The notes under the pieces: generated by a model
Told to the model about the DNA's origin: nothing
The model's database searches: none
Seen by the model: the letters and a program-made list of their open reading frames with translations, nothing else
Assembly: GCA_905478925.1 (NCBI GenBank)
Contig: CAJQKQ010000073.1
Location: forward strand, 1-64,000
Source of the DNA: an uncultured Verrucomicrobiales bacterium
GTDB lineage: Bacteria; Verrucomicrobiota; Verrucomicrobiia; Verrucomicrobiales; Akkermansiaceae
DNA length: 64,000 nt
Direction: 5' to 3'
Part shown: positions 50,141 to 58,616 of the stretch, one piece after another
Layout: every line of letters starts with the position of its first letter
Numbering within the stretch: the stretch's first letter is position 1
Translations under genes and position numbers: made by a program

Positions 50141-51043
50141 ATGAAAAGAAGGAATTTCCTCAAGGTCACCCTGCCCCTTGTGATTGCAGGTAGGGCGGGA
50201 GCCGCCCCGACGGACACGCCTGAGCTCACCTTCGGAGTTACTGCCGATCCGCAGTACGCTGACGCCAATCCGGCGGGCAGCCGGTTCTATCGAAACTCCC
50301 TCGAAAAGCTCGAACACGCCGTCGCGGATCTCAACACGAAACCGTTGGAGTTTACCGTCACACTCGGAGATCTCATCGACAGGGATTTCAAGAGCTTCTC
50401 CTCCGTGATGCCGATTTACGCGAAGCTCAAGGCTCCCCATTTCCCGATTTGCGGAAACCACGATTTCTCCGTCGCAGATGAGGACAAGGGCAAGGTTCTC
50501 GGCGCCATGGGCTTGGAAAAGGCGTATTATTCACAGGTCATCAAGGGTTGGCGCTTCGTCTTCCTCGACGGCACCGAAATCGGCACCTGGAGGTATCCGA
50601 CCGCTGATCCCAGAACGGCGGAGGCAAGAGCGATGAAAGAGGAATTGGCCGAAAAGTATGACCGCGAGATGGCGCCCTGGAACGCCGCTATCGGCGCGAA
50701 GCAGATGGAATGGCTGGAGAAGGAACTCGCCGCCGCAAAGACCGCAGGCCAGAGCGTTATCCTTTTTAATCATTATCCCGTCATGCCCGTAGGGGACGGC
50801 CATAACCTTTGGAACGCAGAGGAGCTCGTCGCCCTGATCGGGAAATATGACAACGTCGCAGCCTATATGAACGGCCACAAGCACTCCGGCAATTACACCA
50901 AGTCCGGAAACTGTCACTACGTCAATCTGAAGGGTATGGTCGAGACTGAGGCGAAGACCGCCTACGCCACCGTCAAATGCTTCTCGGATCGCATTGAAAT
51001 CGATGGTATGGGCCTGGAGCCCGCTCGGAATCTGGACACCTGA
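50141..51043 (+). CDS. Tat-exported calcineurin-like metallophosphoesterase
   Basis: A 300-residue protein starting MKRRNFLKVTLPLVIAG, a twin-arginine signal. The metallophosphoesterase motifs follow in order: Asp36 in TADPQY (where many members have DxH), TLGDLID (Asp77), CGNHDF (105-108), ILFNHYPV and YMNGHKHSGNY. These ligate two metal ions. The closest overall plan is that of ADP-ribose/CDP-alcohol diphosphatase-like and CpdA-like phosphatases, so a nucleotide or phosphodiester substrate outside the cytoplasm is plausible. It is divergent from the 20-kb minus-strand operon with a 234-bp gap. Confidence 0.88.
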   Translation: MKRRNFLKVTLPLVIAGRAGAAPTDTPELTFGVTADPQYADANPAGSRFYRNSLEKLEHAVADLNTKPLEFTVTLGDLIDRDFKSFSSVMPIYAKLKAPHFPICGNHDFSVADEDKGKVLGAMGLEKAYYSQVIKGWRFVFLDGTEIGTWRYPTADPRTAEARAMKEELAEKYDREMAPWNAAIGAKQMEWLEKELAAAKTAGQSVILFNHYPVMPVGDGHNLWNAEELVALIGKYDNVAAYMNGHKHSGNYTKSGNCHYVNLKGMVETEAKTAYATVKCFSDRIEIDGMGLEPARNLDT

Positions 51044-51093
51044 CCCCGGCGTGGCCATGTCCGGCTACGGCCGCCATCCCGTCCCGCCCGCAC

Positions 51094-52023
51094 TCAGCGG
51101 AATGCCGAGGGCGGCTTGCCGAAGCGGGTGCTGAACGCTCCCGAGAAACTGTGGATGCCACTGAAGCCGACTTTCCGCGCGATGGTCTCGATCTTGTCGC
51201 CGGTGGAGGTGAGCATTCGCATCGCGAGCTGGAGCCGGACGAAGGTGAGGTGCCGCATCGGGCTGCGACCGAGCTCACGGAGGCAGAGCCTGCGGAGGTG
51301 CTCCGTGCTGACGCAGGCGATGGCTGCGAGGGCTTCGAGCGTCCAGTCATGGGAGGGTTTGCGAGCGACTTCGTTCCAGAGCCGCCAGAGTCGGGCATCG
51401 AGATCGGATGGTTCGGCAAAGCGCATCACGTAGTGGTTCACGAGGCTACACCATTGATGGAGCGCGGCGGGGGTGTTGCCGCCGGTGCATTCGCCGCGGA
51501 GGCCGCGGATGGCTTGGGCTAGGCAGTCACCATCGTAAGATCCGGTGACCGGGGAGACGGAGGATACGATAGGTTTGGCGTCGCGGGGCTCCTCGTAGCG
51601 GACCCACGCAAAGCTCCATGCCTTCCCAGGAACACATTTCAGGGAGTTCATCACGAAGGGAGGGAGCAGGCATGCCTGGCCGCCGCGTATCGCCTTCCAT
51701 GATCCGTCGACCATGATGACGCCTTCGCCTCCGAGGCAGGCAAGCATGAAGGTGCCTGATTGGTCGGTGCGGACGATCTCGTAAGGAGACTTTGCTTCCA
51801 TGATGCCCGTGTGGCTGATGTTGCACCCGCCCAGCAAGGGGCACTCGGGCTCCTCGCTCAGCCAGCTGCGCTCACCACCTCCCGGGCCACACACGGCACG
51901 GAATTTCGTCCCTTTGCCGATGATCTCATGATCGGAGGTAGGCGCTTTGCTTTTCGTTTTCAATGGGCGGATGTGGATTTGACTTAAATGCTGGTGCAGG
52001 ATTGCCCCTTGGCTCAAGGGCAA
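51094..52023 (-). CDS. AraC-family transcriptional regulator with cupin-like domain
   Basis: The 309-residue protein ends in an AraC helix-turn-helix pair (EALAAIACVSTEHLRRLCLR, IETIARKVGFSGIHSFSGAF, and FGKPPSAFR). The N-terminal half has an AraC-type cupin sensor pattern (GTFMLACLGGEGVIMVDGSW, CLLPPFVMNSLKCVPGKAW). It is divergent from the PEP-hydrolase/Tm-1 pair with only 20 bp between the predicted starts, so its real start may be later. In Tm-1-like loci a neighbouring AraC gene is plausible as local regulator, but the inducer is unknown. Confidence 0.8.
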   Translation of the reverse strand: MPLSQGAILHQHLSQIHIRPLKTKSKAPTSDHEIIGKGTKFRAVCGPGGGERSWLSEEPECPLLGGCNISHTGIMEAKSPYEIVRTDQSGTFMLACLGGEGVIMVDGSWKAIRGGQACLLPPFVMNSLKCVPGKAWSFAWVRYEEPRDAKPIVSSVSPVTGSYDGDCLAQAIRGLRGECTGGNTPAALHQWCSLVNHYVMRFAEPSDLDARLWRLWNEVARKPSHDWTLEALAAIACVSTEHLRRLCLRELGRSPMRHLTFVRLQLAMRMLTSTGDKIETIARKVGFSGIHSFSGAFSTRFGKPPSAFR

Positions 52024-52043
52024 TCCGCAGTCACTTTCAATCC

Positions 52044-52907
52044 ATGCCCAATCAATGGACCGGAAAAGGAAACCCGTATACCCGCACGGAAGTCATCGAG
52101 CGCCTTCAAGACACGCTCTCGAAAGGGACGGCGATCATCGCTGCCGGAGCAGGTGCCGGGATCAGCGCGAAATTCATCGAGAAGGGCGGAGCCGATCTCA
52201 TCATCATTTATAACAGTGGCCGCTTCCGCATGATGGGTCACGGCTCGACTGCCGGGCTGATGGCCTATGGCGATGCAAATGCGATCGCGATGGAGATCGG
52301 CGAGTATGAAGTGCTCCCGGTGGTTGAGGAAATTCCCGTGATCTGCGGGGTGCACGCTACCGACCCGCGCCGCCGCATGTGGCACTGGCTCGAAAAGGTG
52401 AAGGATATGGGATTCTCCGGGGTGAACAATTTCCCGACACACACCATCGTGGACGGCCATTTCCGGGGGGTGCTGGAAGAGACCGGGATGAGTGTGGAGA
52501 AGGAATACGAAATGGTCGGTATCGGCCGGAAGATGGACATGTTTTCCATCGTTTATGTCGCTTCGCCCGAGGAGGCAGTGAGAATGGCGGAGTCCGGTGC
52601 GGATGCGATCATCGCGCATGTGGGGACTACGGTCGGTGGCTCGATCGGGGTGAAGGATGCGGTGGTGAGCTGGGAGCACACGATCAAGCGGACCCAGGAC
52701 ATCATCGATGCGGCGAAGACCGTGCGTGACGATATTTTCTACCTCTGCCATGGCGGCCCGATCAACACCCCCGAGGATGCGGATCGTGTGATCCAAGCGA
52801 CCGATTGCGTAGGCTTCGTCGGAGCTTCATCGCTGGAACGGATGGGCGTCGAGAAATCGCTGACTGATCTCACCCGGCAGTTCAAATCGATTCAGCTGAA
52901 GAAATGA
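52044..52907 (+). CDS. phosphoenolpyruvate hydrolase-like TIM-barrel protein
   Basis: The 287-residue protein (start MPNQWTG at 52044) is a TIM-barrel enzyme of the PEP hydrolase-like family, related to the C-terminal half of the tomato Tm-1 protein. Typical parts are TRTEVIERLQDTLSKGTAII, GAGAGISAKFIEKGGADLII, GHGSTAGLMAYGDAN and EIPVICGVHATDPRRRMWHW, then IIAHVGTTVGGSIGV. The partner domain, Tm-1-like, is encoded next with an ATGA overlap, so the two probably form a complex or a shared enzyme. The reaction is not established. ATG 51963 is upstream in frame but lies inside the divergent AraC gene. Confidence 0.88.
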   Translation: MPNQWTGKGNPYTRTEVIERLQDTLSKGTAIIAAGAGAGISAKFIEKGGADLIIIYNSGRFRMMGHGSTAGLMAYGDANAIAMEIGEYEVLPVVEEIPVICGVHATDPRRRMWHWLEKVKDMGFSGVNNFPTHTIVDGHFRGVLEETGMSVEKEYEMVGIGRKMDMFSIVYVASPEEAVRMAESGADAIIAHVGTTVGGSIGVKDAVVSWEHTIKRTQDIIDAAKTVRDDIFYLCHGGPINTPEDADRVIQATDCVGFVGASSLERMGVEKSLTDLTRQFKSIQLKK

Positions 52908-54106
52908 GCGCGACAATCGCCGTCCTCGGAACCCTAGATTCGAAAGGTGCGGAACACGCCTTTGTCGCGGAACTGATCCGCGGCCACGGCTGCAAGGCGC
53001 TGCTCATCGATGTCGGGACCGGCGGAGAACCGACCGTTGAGCCCCATTTCAGCAGATACGATGTCGCGGCGGCCACGGGCGTGAACCTGGAGGAAATGAT
53101 GGAGCGGAAGGACCGCGGCGAATGCGTCACGGCGATGTCGGAGGCCGCTCCGGTGTTCCTTTCAAATCTGCTGTCCGATGGGAAAATTGACGGAGTGATC
53201 TCTCTCGGTGGGGGAGGCGGAACGGCGATCGCAACCGCCGGGATGAGGCCGTTGCCGATCGGTTTCCCCAAGCTAATGGTGTCGACTCTCGCCGCCGGGA
53301 ACACGGCGCCCTACCTCGGAACCAGCGATATTACCATGATGCCGAGCGTTGCGGATGTGGCCGGGCTGAACCGGCTCACCCGCACCATACTGACGCGTGC
53401 CGCCGGTGCGATTTGCGGGATGGCGAGGACGCAAGTGCAGACGGAAGGGGACAGCCCTCTGATCGTGGCATCGATGTTCGGCAATACCACCGAATGCCTC
53501 ACCGAGGCGAAGCGAATCCTTGAGGAGAACGGCTACGAAGTCCTGATTTTTGCAGCGACCGGTGCCGGCGGGAAAGCGATGGAAGCGGTCATCGCCAGCG
53601 GCATGGCGGCGGGTGTGCTCGATCTCACGACAACGGAATGGGCGGACGAGCTTTGCGGAGGAGTTCTCGCGGCGGGTTCGGAGCGGATGGATGCTGCGGC
53701 CAAGGCGGGGATTCCCGTAGTCATCGCGCCAGGCTGCCTGGATATGGTGAACTTCGGCGAGCGCTCTTCGGTTCCAGCGAAGTACGAGGGACGTAGTTTC
53801 TATATCCACAATCTGCAGGTGACGCTGATGCGCACCACGCCCGATGAGTGCACAGAGCTAGGCCGCATCATCGCGGAAAAGGCGAACGCCTGCGCCGGAA
53901 GCTGCGCGATCATGATCCCTGTGAAGGCGATCAGCGTGATCAGCGCGCAAGGCCAGCCCTTCCACGATTCCTCCGCCGACGAAGCTCTTTTCTCCTCCAT
54001 CCGTGCGCACGCGGAGGTTCCTGTCCTTGAATACACCGAGGAAATCAACAGCCCTGTCTTCGCACGTGCCTGCGCGGAAAAATTGCTAGCCCTAATGGAG
54101 CGCTGA
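52904..54106 (+). CDS. Tm-1-like ATP-binding protein (UPF0261)
   Basis: The 400-residue protein matches the N-terminal Tm-1-like family: AVLGTLDSKGAEHAFVAELI, then ISLGGGGGTAIATAGMRPLP and KLMVSTLAAGNTAPYLGTSD. The closing part has IVIAPGCLDMVNFGERSSV-like VVIAPGCLDMVNFGE and MRTTPDECTELGRIIAEK. UPF0261 proteins bind ATP in the tomato antiviral protein; in bacteria they probably form a metabolic enzyme with the PEP-hydrolase-like partner. It overlaps that gene by ATGA. The last codons (LMER and stop) are supplied by a REP-like repeat at 54095-54155. Confidence 0.88.
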   Translation: MSATIAVLGTLDSKGAEHAFVAELIRGHGCKALLIDVGTGGEPTVEPHFSRYDVAAATGVNLEEMMERKDRGECVTAMSEAAPVFLSNLLSDGKIDGVISLGGGGGTAIATAGMRPLPIGFPKLMVSTLAAGNTAPYLGTSDITMMPSVADVAGLNRLTRTILTRAAGAICGMARTQVQTEGDSPLIVASMFGNTTECLTEAKRILEENGYEVLIFAATGAGGKAMEAVIASGMAAGVLDLTTTEWADELCGGVLAAGSERMDAAAKAGIPVVIAPGCLDMVNFGERSSVPAKYEGRSFYIHNLQVTLMRTTPDECTELGRIIAEKANACAGSCAIMIPVKAISVISAQGQPFHDSSADEALFSSIRAHAEVPVLEYTEEINSPVFARACAEKLLALMER

Positions 54107-54155
54107 CTTTAGTCGGCGTGTCCACATATCACTCGCCGACTGAAGTCGGCGCTCC
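54095..54155. repeat. inverted pair of REP-like repeats
   Basis: Two copies of about 25 bp face each other (ATGGAGCGCTGACTTTAGTC and its imperfect inverse ending at 54155), separated by TGTCCACATATCA, and could form a long hairpin. The right copy is identical for 24 bp to 32591-32614. It may stop transcription after the Tm-1-like gene. Confidence 0.85.
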
Positions 54156-54168
54156 ATTCACCCCACTC

Positions 54169-57100
54169 ATGAAAACTCTATTTATCCTTCTCCTTGCCTG
54201 CTTGCAACTTACGCAGGCCGCCGAGCCGCTCCGCATCTTCATTCGCTCCGGCGCCAAGACCCATGGTCCCGGCTGCCATGACTACCCGGCTTTCCTCCGT
54301 GACTGGACCAAGCTCCTCAACGAACGCGGTGCGAAAGCCACCGGGGGCAACGATTTTCCCACGGCGGAGCAACTTGCAGAAACTGACGTGGTCATCCTCC
54401 ATGCATCGGAAGCCGGGAACATCAAAGGCAAGGAGCGCGAGAATTTTGAAGCATATCTCAAGCGGGGCGGCGGGGTTGTCGCGATCCACGGCGCCACGGT
54501 TTCCCGCGATGCGGATTGGTACAAGGCGGTGATCGGCGGTTCCTGGGAATTTGGGAAAACGAAATACCGGGAAGGTCACATGTCGCTCTACTTCACCGAC
54601 CGAGAGAACCCCATCACCCGAGGTGCCTCGAACTTCGATCTCGAGGACGAGATTTATTACGACATGCAGATGATGCCGGAGGCGAAGATCCTCGCCGCCG
54701 CTTATACGCCGAAGCCGAAGGACGGGTCTTCCGGCAGGCGCAAGCCGGTCAACATCTACGACATCCAGCCGCAGATCTGGACTTATGAGACAGGCAAGCA
54801 CCGCGCCTTCGCCTTTGTCCCGGGTCACGTGTATGAAAATTTCTCCCACATCTCGGTGCAGACGATACTCCTTCGCGGGATCGCATGGGCGGGAAAATCC
54901 GAGGATGTGGATGCATTGCTGGCCGATAGTGAAAAGGCCGAAAGCGATCTTCGCTACCCGGTTGGCGGCCCGACCCGCCCCGAGGAGGCCGCTGCGAAAA
55001 TCGAGATGCACCCGGACTTCGAACTCTCGCTGGTTGCCGCCGAGCCACTCATCAACAAGGCGATGAACATCGACTGGGACGAGAAGGGCAGGATGTGGGT
55101 CGTCGAGACGCCCGAGTACCCGAACGGCCTGCGCAAGGCGAACACCGATGTTTGGAAGGACAGTGGATCGGTGAAGCCGGGTGATTACGACCGTGCTCCG
55201 CTCGACCAAATCAGCATTCTTTCCGATACCGACGGCGACGGTCGCATGGACAAGAAGCATGTTTTTGCTGACAAGTTGGAGCTCGCCACCGGTTTCGTTT
55301 TTCACCGCAACGGGGTCATCGTTTCGGCCGCCCCCGATATCTGGTTCCTTGAGGACACGGACGGCGATGATGTGGCAGACAAGCGCACCAAGCTCTACAC
55401 CGGTCTTGGCACTTTCGATACCCACGCGGTCATCAATAACCTCCGCTGGGGTCTGGACGGATGGATCTACGCAACCCACGGATACTCAAGTGGAAAGGTC
55501 AAATGCCTGGGAGATGCGGCGAAACCTGAGGTGAAAATCGGCTCCGGCGTGATCCGTTTCAAATCCGACGGGACGGATATCGAGATGTATTCCAGCAAGG
55601 GTGGGAACACCTGGGGCCTCTGCATGACGTCCGATGGCCAGTGTTTCTGGACCCAGCCAACGAGCGGCACGATCCTCTTCCATACAGTGCTGCCCGAGCA
55701 TGTCTTGGCGAAGGGAAAAATGCCCGGAACCAATGGCTTTCATGGGATGATCACGAGGCAGAAAACCTTTCCACTGATGGATTGGAAACAGGTCGCCTAC
55801 AAGCAGATCGACTACGTCGGTTCCTACACGGCGGCCGCCGGATGTGCGATCTACGAGGGCGGTGGATGGCCGGAACGGTGGAACGGCAGCTACTTCGTCA
55901 CGGAGCCAACGATCAACATAGTCAGCCACTATTTCATGAAGCCGGAGGGGATCACCTACTCCGCCGCGAAGCAAGAGGGCAGGGAGGAAACCGAGTTCAT
56001 GCGAAGCGGAGACCTGTGGTTCCGCCCCATCGAGACAAGGATTGGCCCCGACGGGGCGTTGTATGTGATCGATTTCTACAATCAGGCGGCCATCCACAAC
56101 GATACCCGCGGCCCGCTCCACGGCCCTGCCAACGCTGCGGTCCGCCCGGACCGTGACCATTACTTCGGACGCATCTGGAAGGTTCAGCACAAGCAGGCGA
56201 AGACCGTTGCTGTGCCTGTGATCGACACCTCCAATGCGGAGTCTTTGGATGCCGCGCTACGAAGCCCCAACGCCCACACTCGAATGACGGCGATGCGGAT
56301 GATGAGGGAGGCCGGCCAACTTCAGATAGCGAAGAACGGTTCTGCCGCCCTGAAAACCTACGCAAAGTTCAGCGGTGAGGAGGGCGTCGGATCGCTCGTA
56401 TCGGAATTCGCGAAGGCGGAGGATAAATGGACACGCTCCGCCCTTATCGCGGCCTCCAACGGCAGGGAAATGGAAGTTGTTTCCGCCGCGCTGGCCTCCC
56501 CGCAGGCGAAGAAACTCAAGCCACTTGTCGTGAGTATCCTCCCCGCTGTGCTGAGACCGGATCCTTCCGCCGCCGCCGGAACGCTCCTCGTCGCAGTCGC
56601 CAAGGCACCCGGGTCTGCGGACGAGATCAAGACGGCGATTCTTTCCTCGATCATCGCAAACAACCAGGCGCAGCCCGCGCTTGGCAAGGATGTCAGCGAC
56701 TCCCTCCGTAGCATGCTTGCCGATCCCTCGACCGCTTCGTTCGCGCTTCCGCTCATTGCCCGTTGGGATACCGAAGGGAAAATGGAAGCTGTCGTGCAAA
56801 AGCAGATTGATGCCCTCGCCGTGAAGGTCGAGGACTCCGCTGTGTCAATCCCGGTGAGAGAGGCCGCCGCTCGCGCTCTCATCGCCGTCGGTAAGCAGAA
56901 TTCGGTGGCTCCCGCGCTCTCGATTTTGCGGAACTCAAACGAGCCCCGAGAACTCCAGCTCTCCATCGTTGAAATCATCGGCAGCAGCGGCTTCGCGAAT
57001 CATTTGGTGATGCTCTTCAGCGAAGTCAGCCCCGGCATCCGCCCCGCTGCCTTCGATGAGATTGTGAAACGCCCCGCCGCAGCACTCGCTTTCCTCAAGG

Positions 57101-58401
57101 CGGTGGAGGAAGGCGATATCAAGGCTGCGAAAATCAGCCCCGGCGATGCGGCTCGCCTGCGAAGCCATCCCGACAAGGCGGTTGCCGCCCGCGCTAACTC
57201 ACTTCTCGACAAGCTCATGCCCGGCGAGAAGGAGAAGGCAGCGGTTATTGCAAAATTCCTTCCCGAGGTCGCCAAGCCGGGTGATGTCGCGAACGGCAAG
57301 ATGATGTATGCCGCCGCCTGTGCGGTTTGCCACCGCTTCGGCGATGTCGGGAAAGCGGATGTCGGTCCTGCATTGACGGGGATGGGCAGCCACGGCGCGG
57401 AGCAACTCCTTGTTCACATCATCGATCCGAACCGGGAGGTTGACCCCAGTTTCTGGCAGTGGAATATCACCACCAAGAAGGGCGACACGCTCGCCGGTAT
57501 CATCACCAGCGAGAATAGGGCCGGCCTGACACTACGCAATCAGGGGGGCGATACGGAGATCCGCAGGGCGGACATCGCATCGCGAGTGAACACCCGCCGC
57601 AGCCTGATGCCGGAGGGATTCGACGGGCTCGGCCCGGAGGTCATCCGCGATATTCTCGCCTACATGTCCGCCACCGATGCGGAAGCCGGCGAACGGCTGA
57701 AGAAGCTGCCGCCCGGAAGCACTTCTGCAACCGGCCAGCGCTTCGCAGAGCCCCGCAAGCGAGGCGGTCTTCGGGTGCTCATTGTCGGTGCTGGAAGCTC
57801 CCACAATTTCCCAAGGGACTTCATTTTTACGGATAGGGAAACGCTCTCCGCCATTGATCGCGCGGATGTCATCGGCACGATGAACCTAGCCGAGGCGCTC
57901 GCCGCCATGCCGAAGGCTGACGTGCTGGTTTTCTCCGGCAACCACGGCCAATGGGGCAGCGCAGAGTTCCAGAAAGCGCTCCATGATTTCGCCGATGCGG
58001 GCAAGGGGATACTCCTGCTCCACGCCGCGACATGGCAGCATCCATGGAAGGGATACAACAAGCGTTTCGTCACCGGAGGCACGCGGGGTCACGGCAGAGG
58101 TGCCGTGGTGGCGGAGTCCATCCGACCGGGCAAGCATGCCATCCTCAAGGGCGTTGCTAAGTCATTCACCATCGCGGACGAGAGCTATCACTTTAAGTTC
58201 ACCGAAGGCGCGAAAAGCACCGTGCTCGTCGAGAACAAGCCGGATGGGAATAGTCCCGATTCACATCCGGCACTTTGGATCGTGAAAGATCCGAAGGCAC
58301 GCATCGTCGCCTACACCCACGGTCACGATGATAAATCCCATGCGAATCCCGCTTACAAAGCCATCATCACCAATGCGGTGAAATGGCTGGCCAGAAAATA
58401 G
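54169..58401 (+). CDS. ThuA - PVC-type dehydrogenase - cytochrome c - ThuA protein (1410 residues)
   Basis: The start at ATG 54169 gives a signal peptide (LFILLLACLQLTQAAE). Residues 20-245 are a ThuA-like glutamine-amidotransferase-fold domain (RSGAKTHGPGCHDYPAFL, then AIHGATVSRDADWYKAVIGG). About 270-700 is the PVC membrane-bound-type beta-propeller dehydrogenase domain (WDEKGRMWVVETPEYPNG, FVFHRNGVIVSAAPDIWF). About 700-1035 is HEAT-like. A haem c site CAVCH (Cys1051, Cys1054, His1055) follows with VGPALTGMGSHGAEQLL. About 1190-1410 is a second ThuA domain (LRVLIVGAGSSHNFPRDF, LLHAATWQHPWKG). The beta-propeller relates to glucose/sorbosone dehydrogenases, ThuA to disaccharide oxidation, so a sugar-oxidising periplasmic redox enzyme is likely. 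The two ThuA domains differ. Confidence 0.9.
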   Translation: MKTLFILLLACLQLTQAAEPLRIFIRSGAKTHGPGCHDYPAFLRDWTKLLNERGAKATGGNDFPTAEQLAETDVVILHASEAGNIKGKERENFEAYLKRGGGVVAIHGATVSRDADWYKAVIGGSWEFGKTKYREGHMSLYFTDRENPITRGASNFDLEDEIYYDMQMMPEAKILAAAYTPKPKDGSSGRRKPVNIYDIQPQIWTYETGKHRAFAFVPGHVYENFSHISVQTILLRGIAWAGKSEDVDALLADSEKAESDLRYPVGGPTRPEEAAAKIEMHPDFELSLVAAEPLINKAMNIDWDEKGRMWVVETPEYPNGLRKANTDVWKDSGSVKPGDYDRAPLDQISILSDTDGDGRMDKKHVFADKLELATGFVFHRNGVIVSAAPDIWFLEDTDGDDVADKRTKLYTGLGTFDTHAVINNLRWGLDGWIYATHGYSSGKVKCLGDAAKPEVKIGSGVIRFKSDGTDIEMYSSKGGNTWGLCMTSDGQCFWTQPTSGTILFHTVLPEHVLAKGKMPGTNGFHGMITRQKTFPLMDWKQVAYKQIDYVGSYTAAAGCAIYEGGGWPERWNGSYFVTEPTINIVSHYFMKPEGITYSAAKQEGREETEFMRSGDLWFRPIETRIGPDGALYVIDFYNQAAIHNDTRGPLHGPANAAVRPDRDHYFGRIWKVQHKQAKTVAVPVIDTSNAESLDAALRSPNAHTRMTAMRMMREAGQLQIAKNGSAALKTYAKFSGEEGVGSLVSEFAKAEDKWTRSALIAASNGREMEVVSAALASPQAKKLKPLVVSILPAVLRPDPSAAAGTLLVAVAKAPGSADEIKTAILSSIIANNQAQPALGKDVSDSLRSMLADPSTASFALPLIARWDTEGKMEAVVQKQIDALAVKVEDSAVSIPVREAAARALIAVGKQNSVAPALSILRNSNEPRELQLSIVEIIGSSGFANHLVMLFSEVSPGIRPAAFDEIVKRPAAALAFLKAVEEGDIKAAKISPGDAARLRSHPDKAVAARANSLLDKLMPGEKEKAAVIAKFLPEVAKPGDVANGKMMYAAACAVCHRFGDVGKADVGPALTGMGSHGAEQLLVHIIDPNREVDPSFWQWNITTKKGDTLAGIITSENRAGLTLRNQGGDTEIRRADIASRVNTRRSLMPEGFDGLGPEVIRDILAYMSATDAEAGERLKKLPPGSTSATGQRFAEPRKRGGLRVLIVGAGSSHNFPRDFIFTDRETLSAIDRADVIGTMNLAEALAAMPKADVLVFSGNHGQWGSAEFQKALHDFADAGKGILLLHAATWQHPWKGYNKRFVTGGTRGHGRGAVVAESIRPGKHAILKGVAKSFTIADESYHFKFTEGAKSTVLVENKPDGNSPDSHPALWIVKDPKARIVAYTHGHDDKSHANPAYKAIITNAVKWLARK

Positions 58402-58616
58402 TCGGCCCTGAACACTGTAAACTAAACTCCAACCGGAGCTCAGCGGAACCGGAACGAAGTGGAGATAGCCGAAGGCAAATAGAGGGGCATAAGAATAATA
58501 ATCCATCCCTCAAATCAGGATAGGGAAACGGCCGGGCGTGTGTGCTGGGGTTGCTGGGCAGCAGAATGCAGCCTCTCCTTGAGGTAAGAAACGGCGATCG
58601 AAGATCGACGCCAGGC

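Noticed and set aside
54178-55479. 433-codon minus-strand frame opposite the ThuA-dehydrogenase gene
   Set aside because: Antisense shadow; the plus strand encodes clear ThuA and dehydrogenase motifs.
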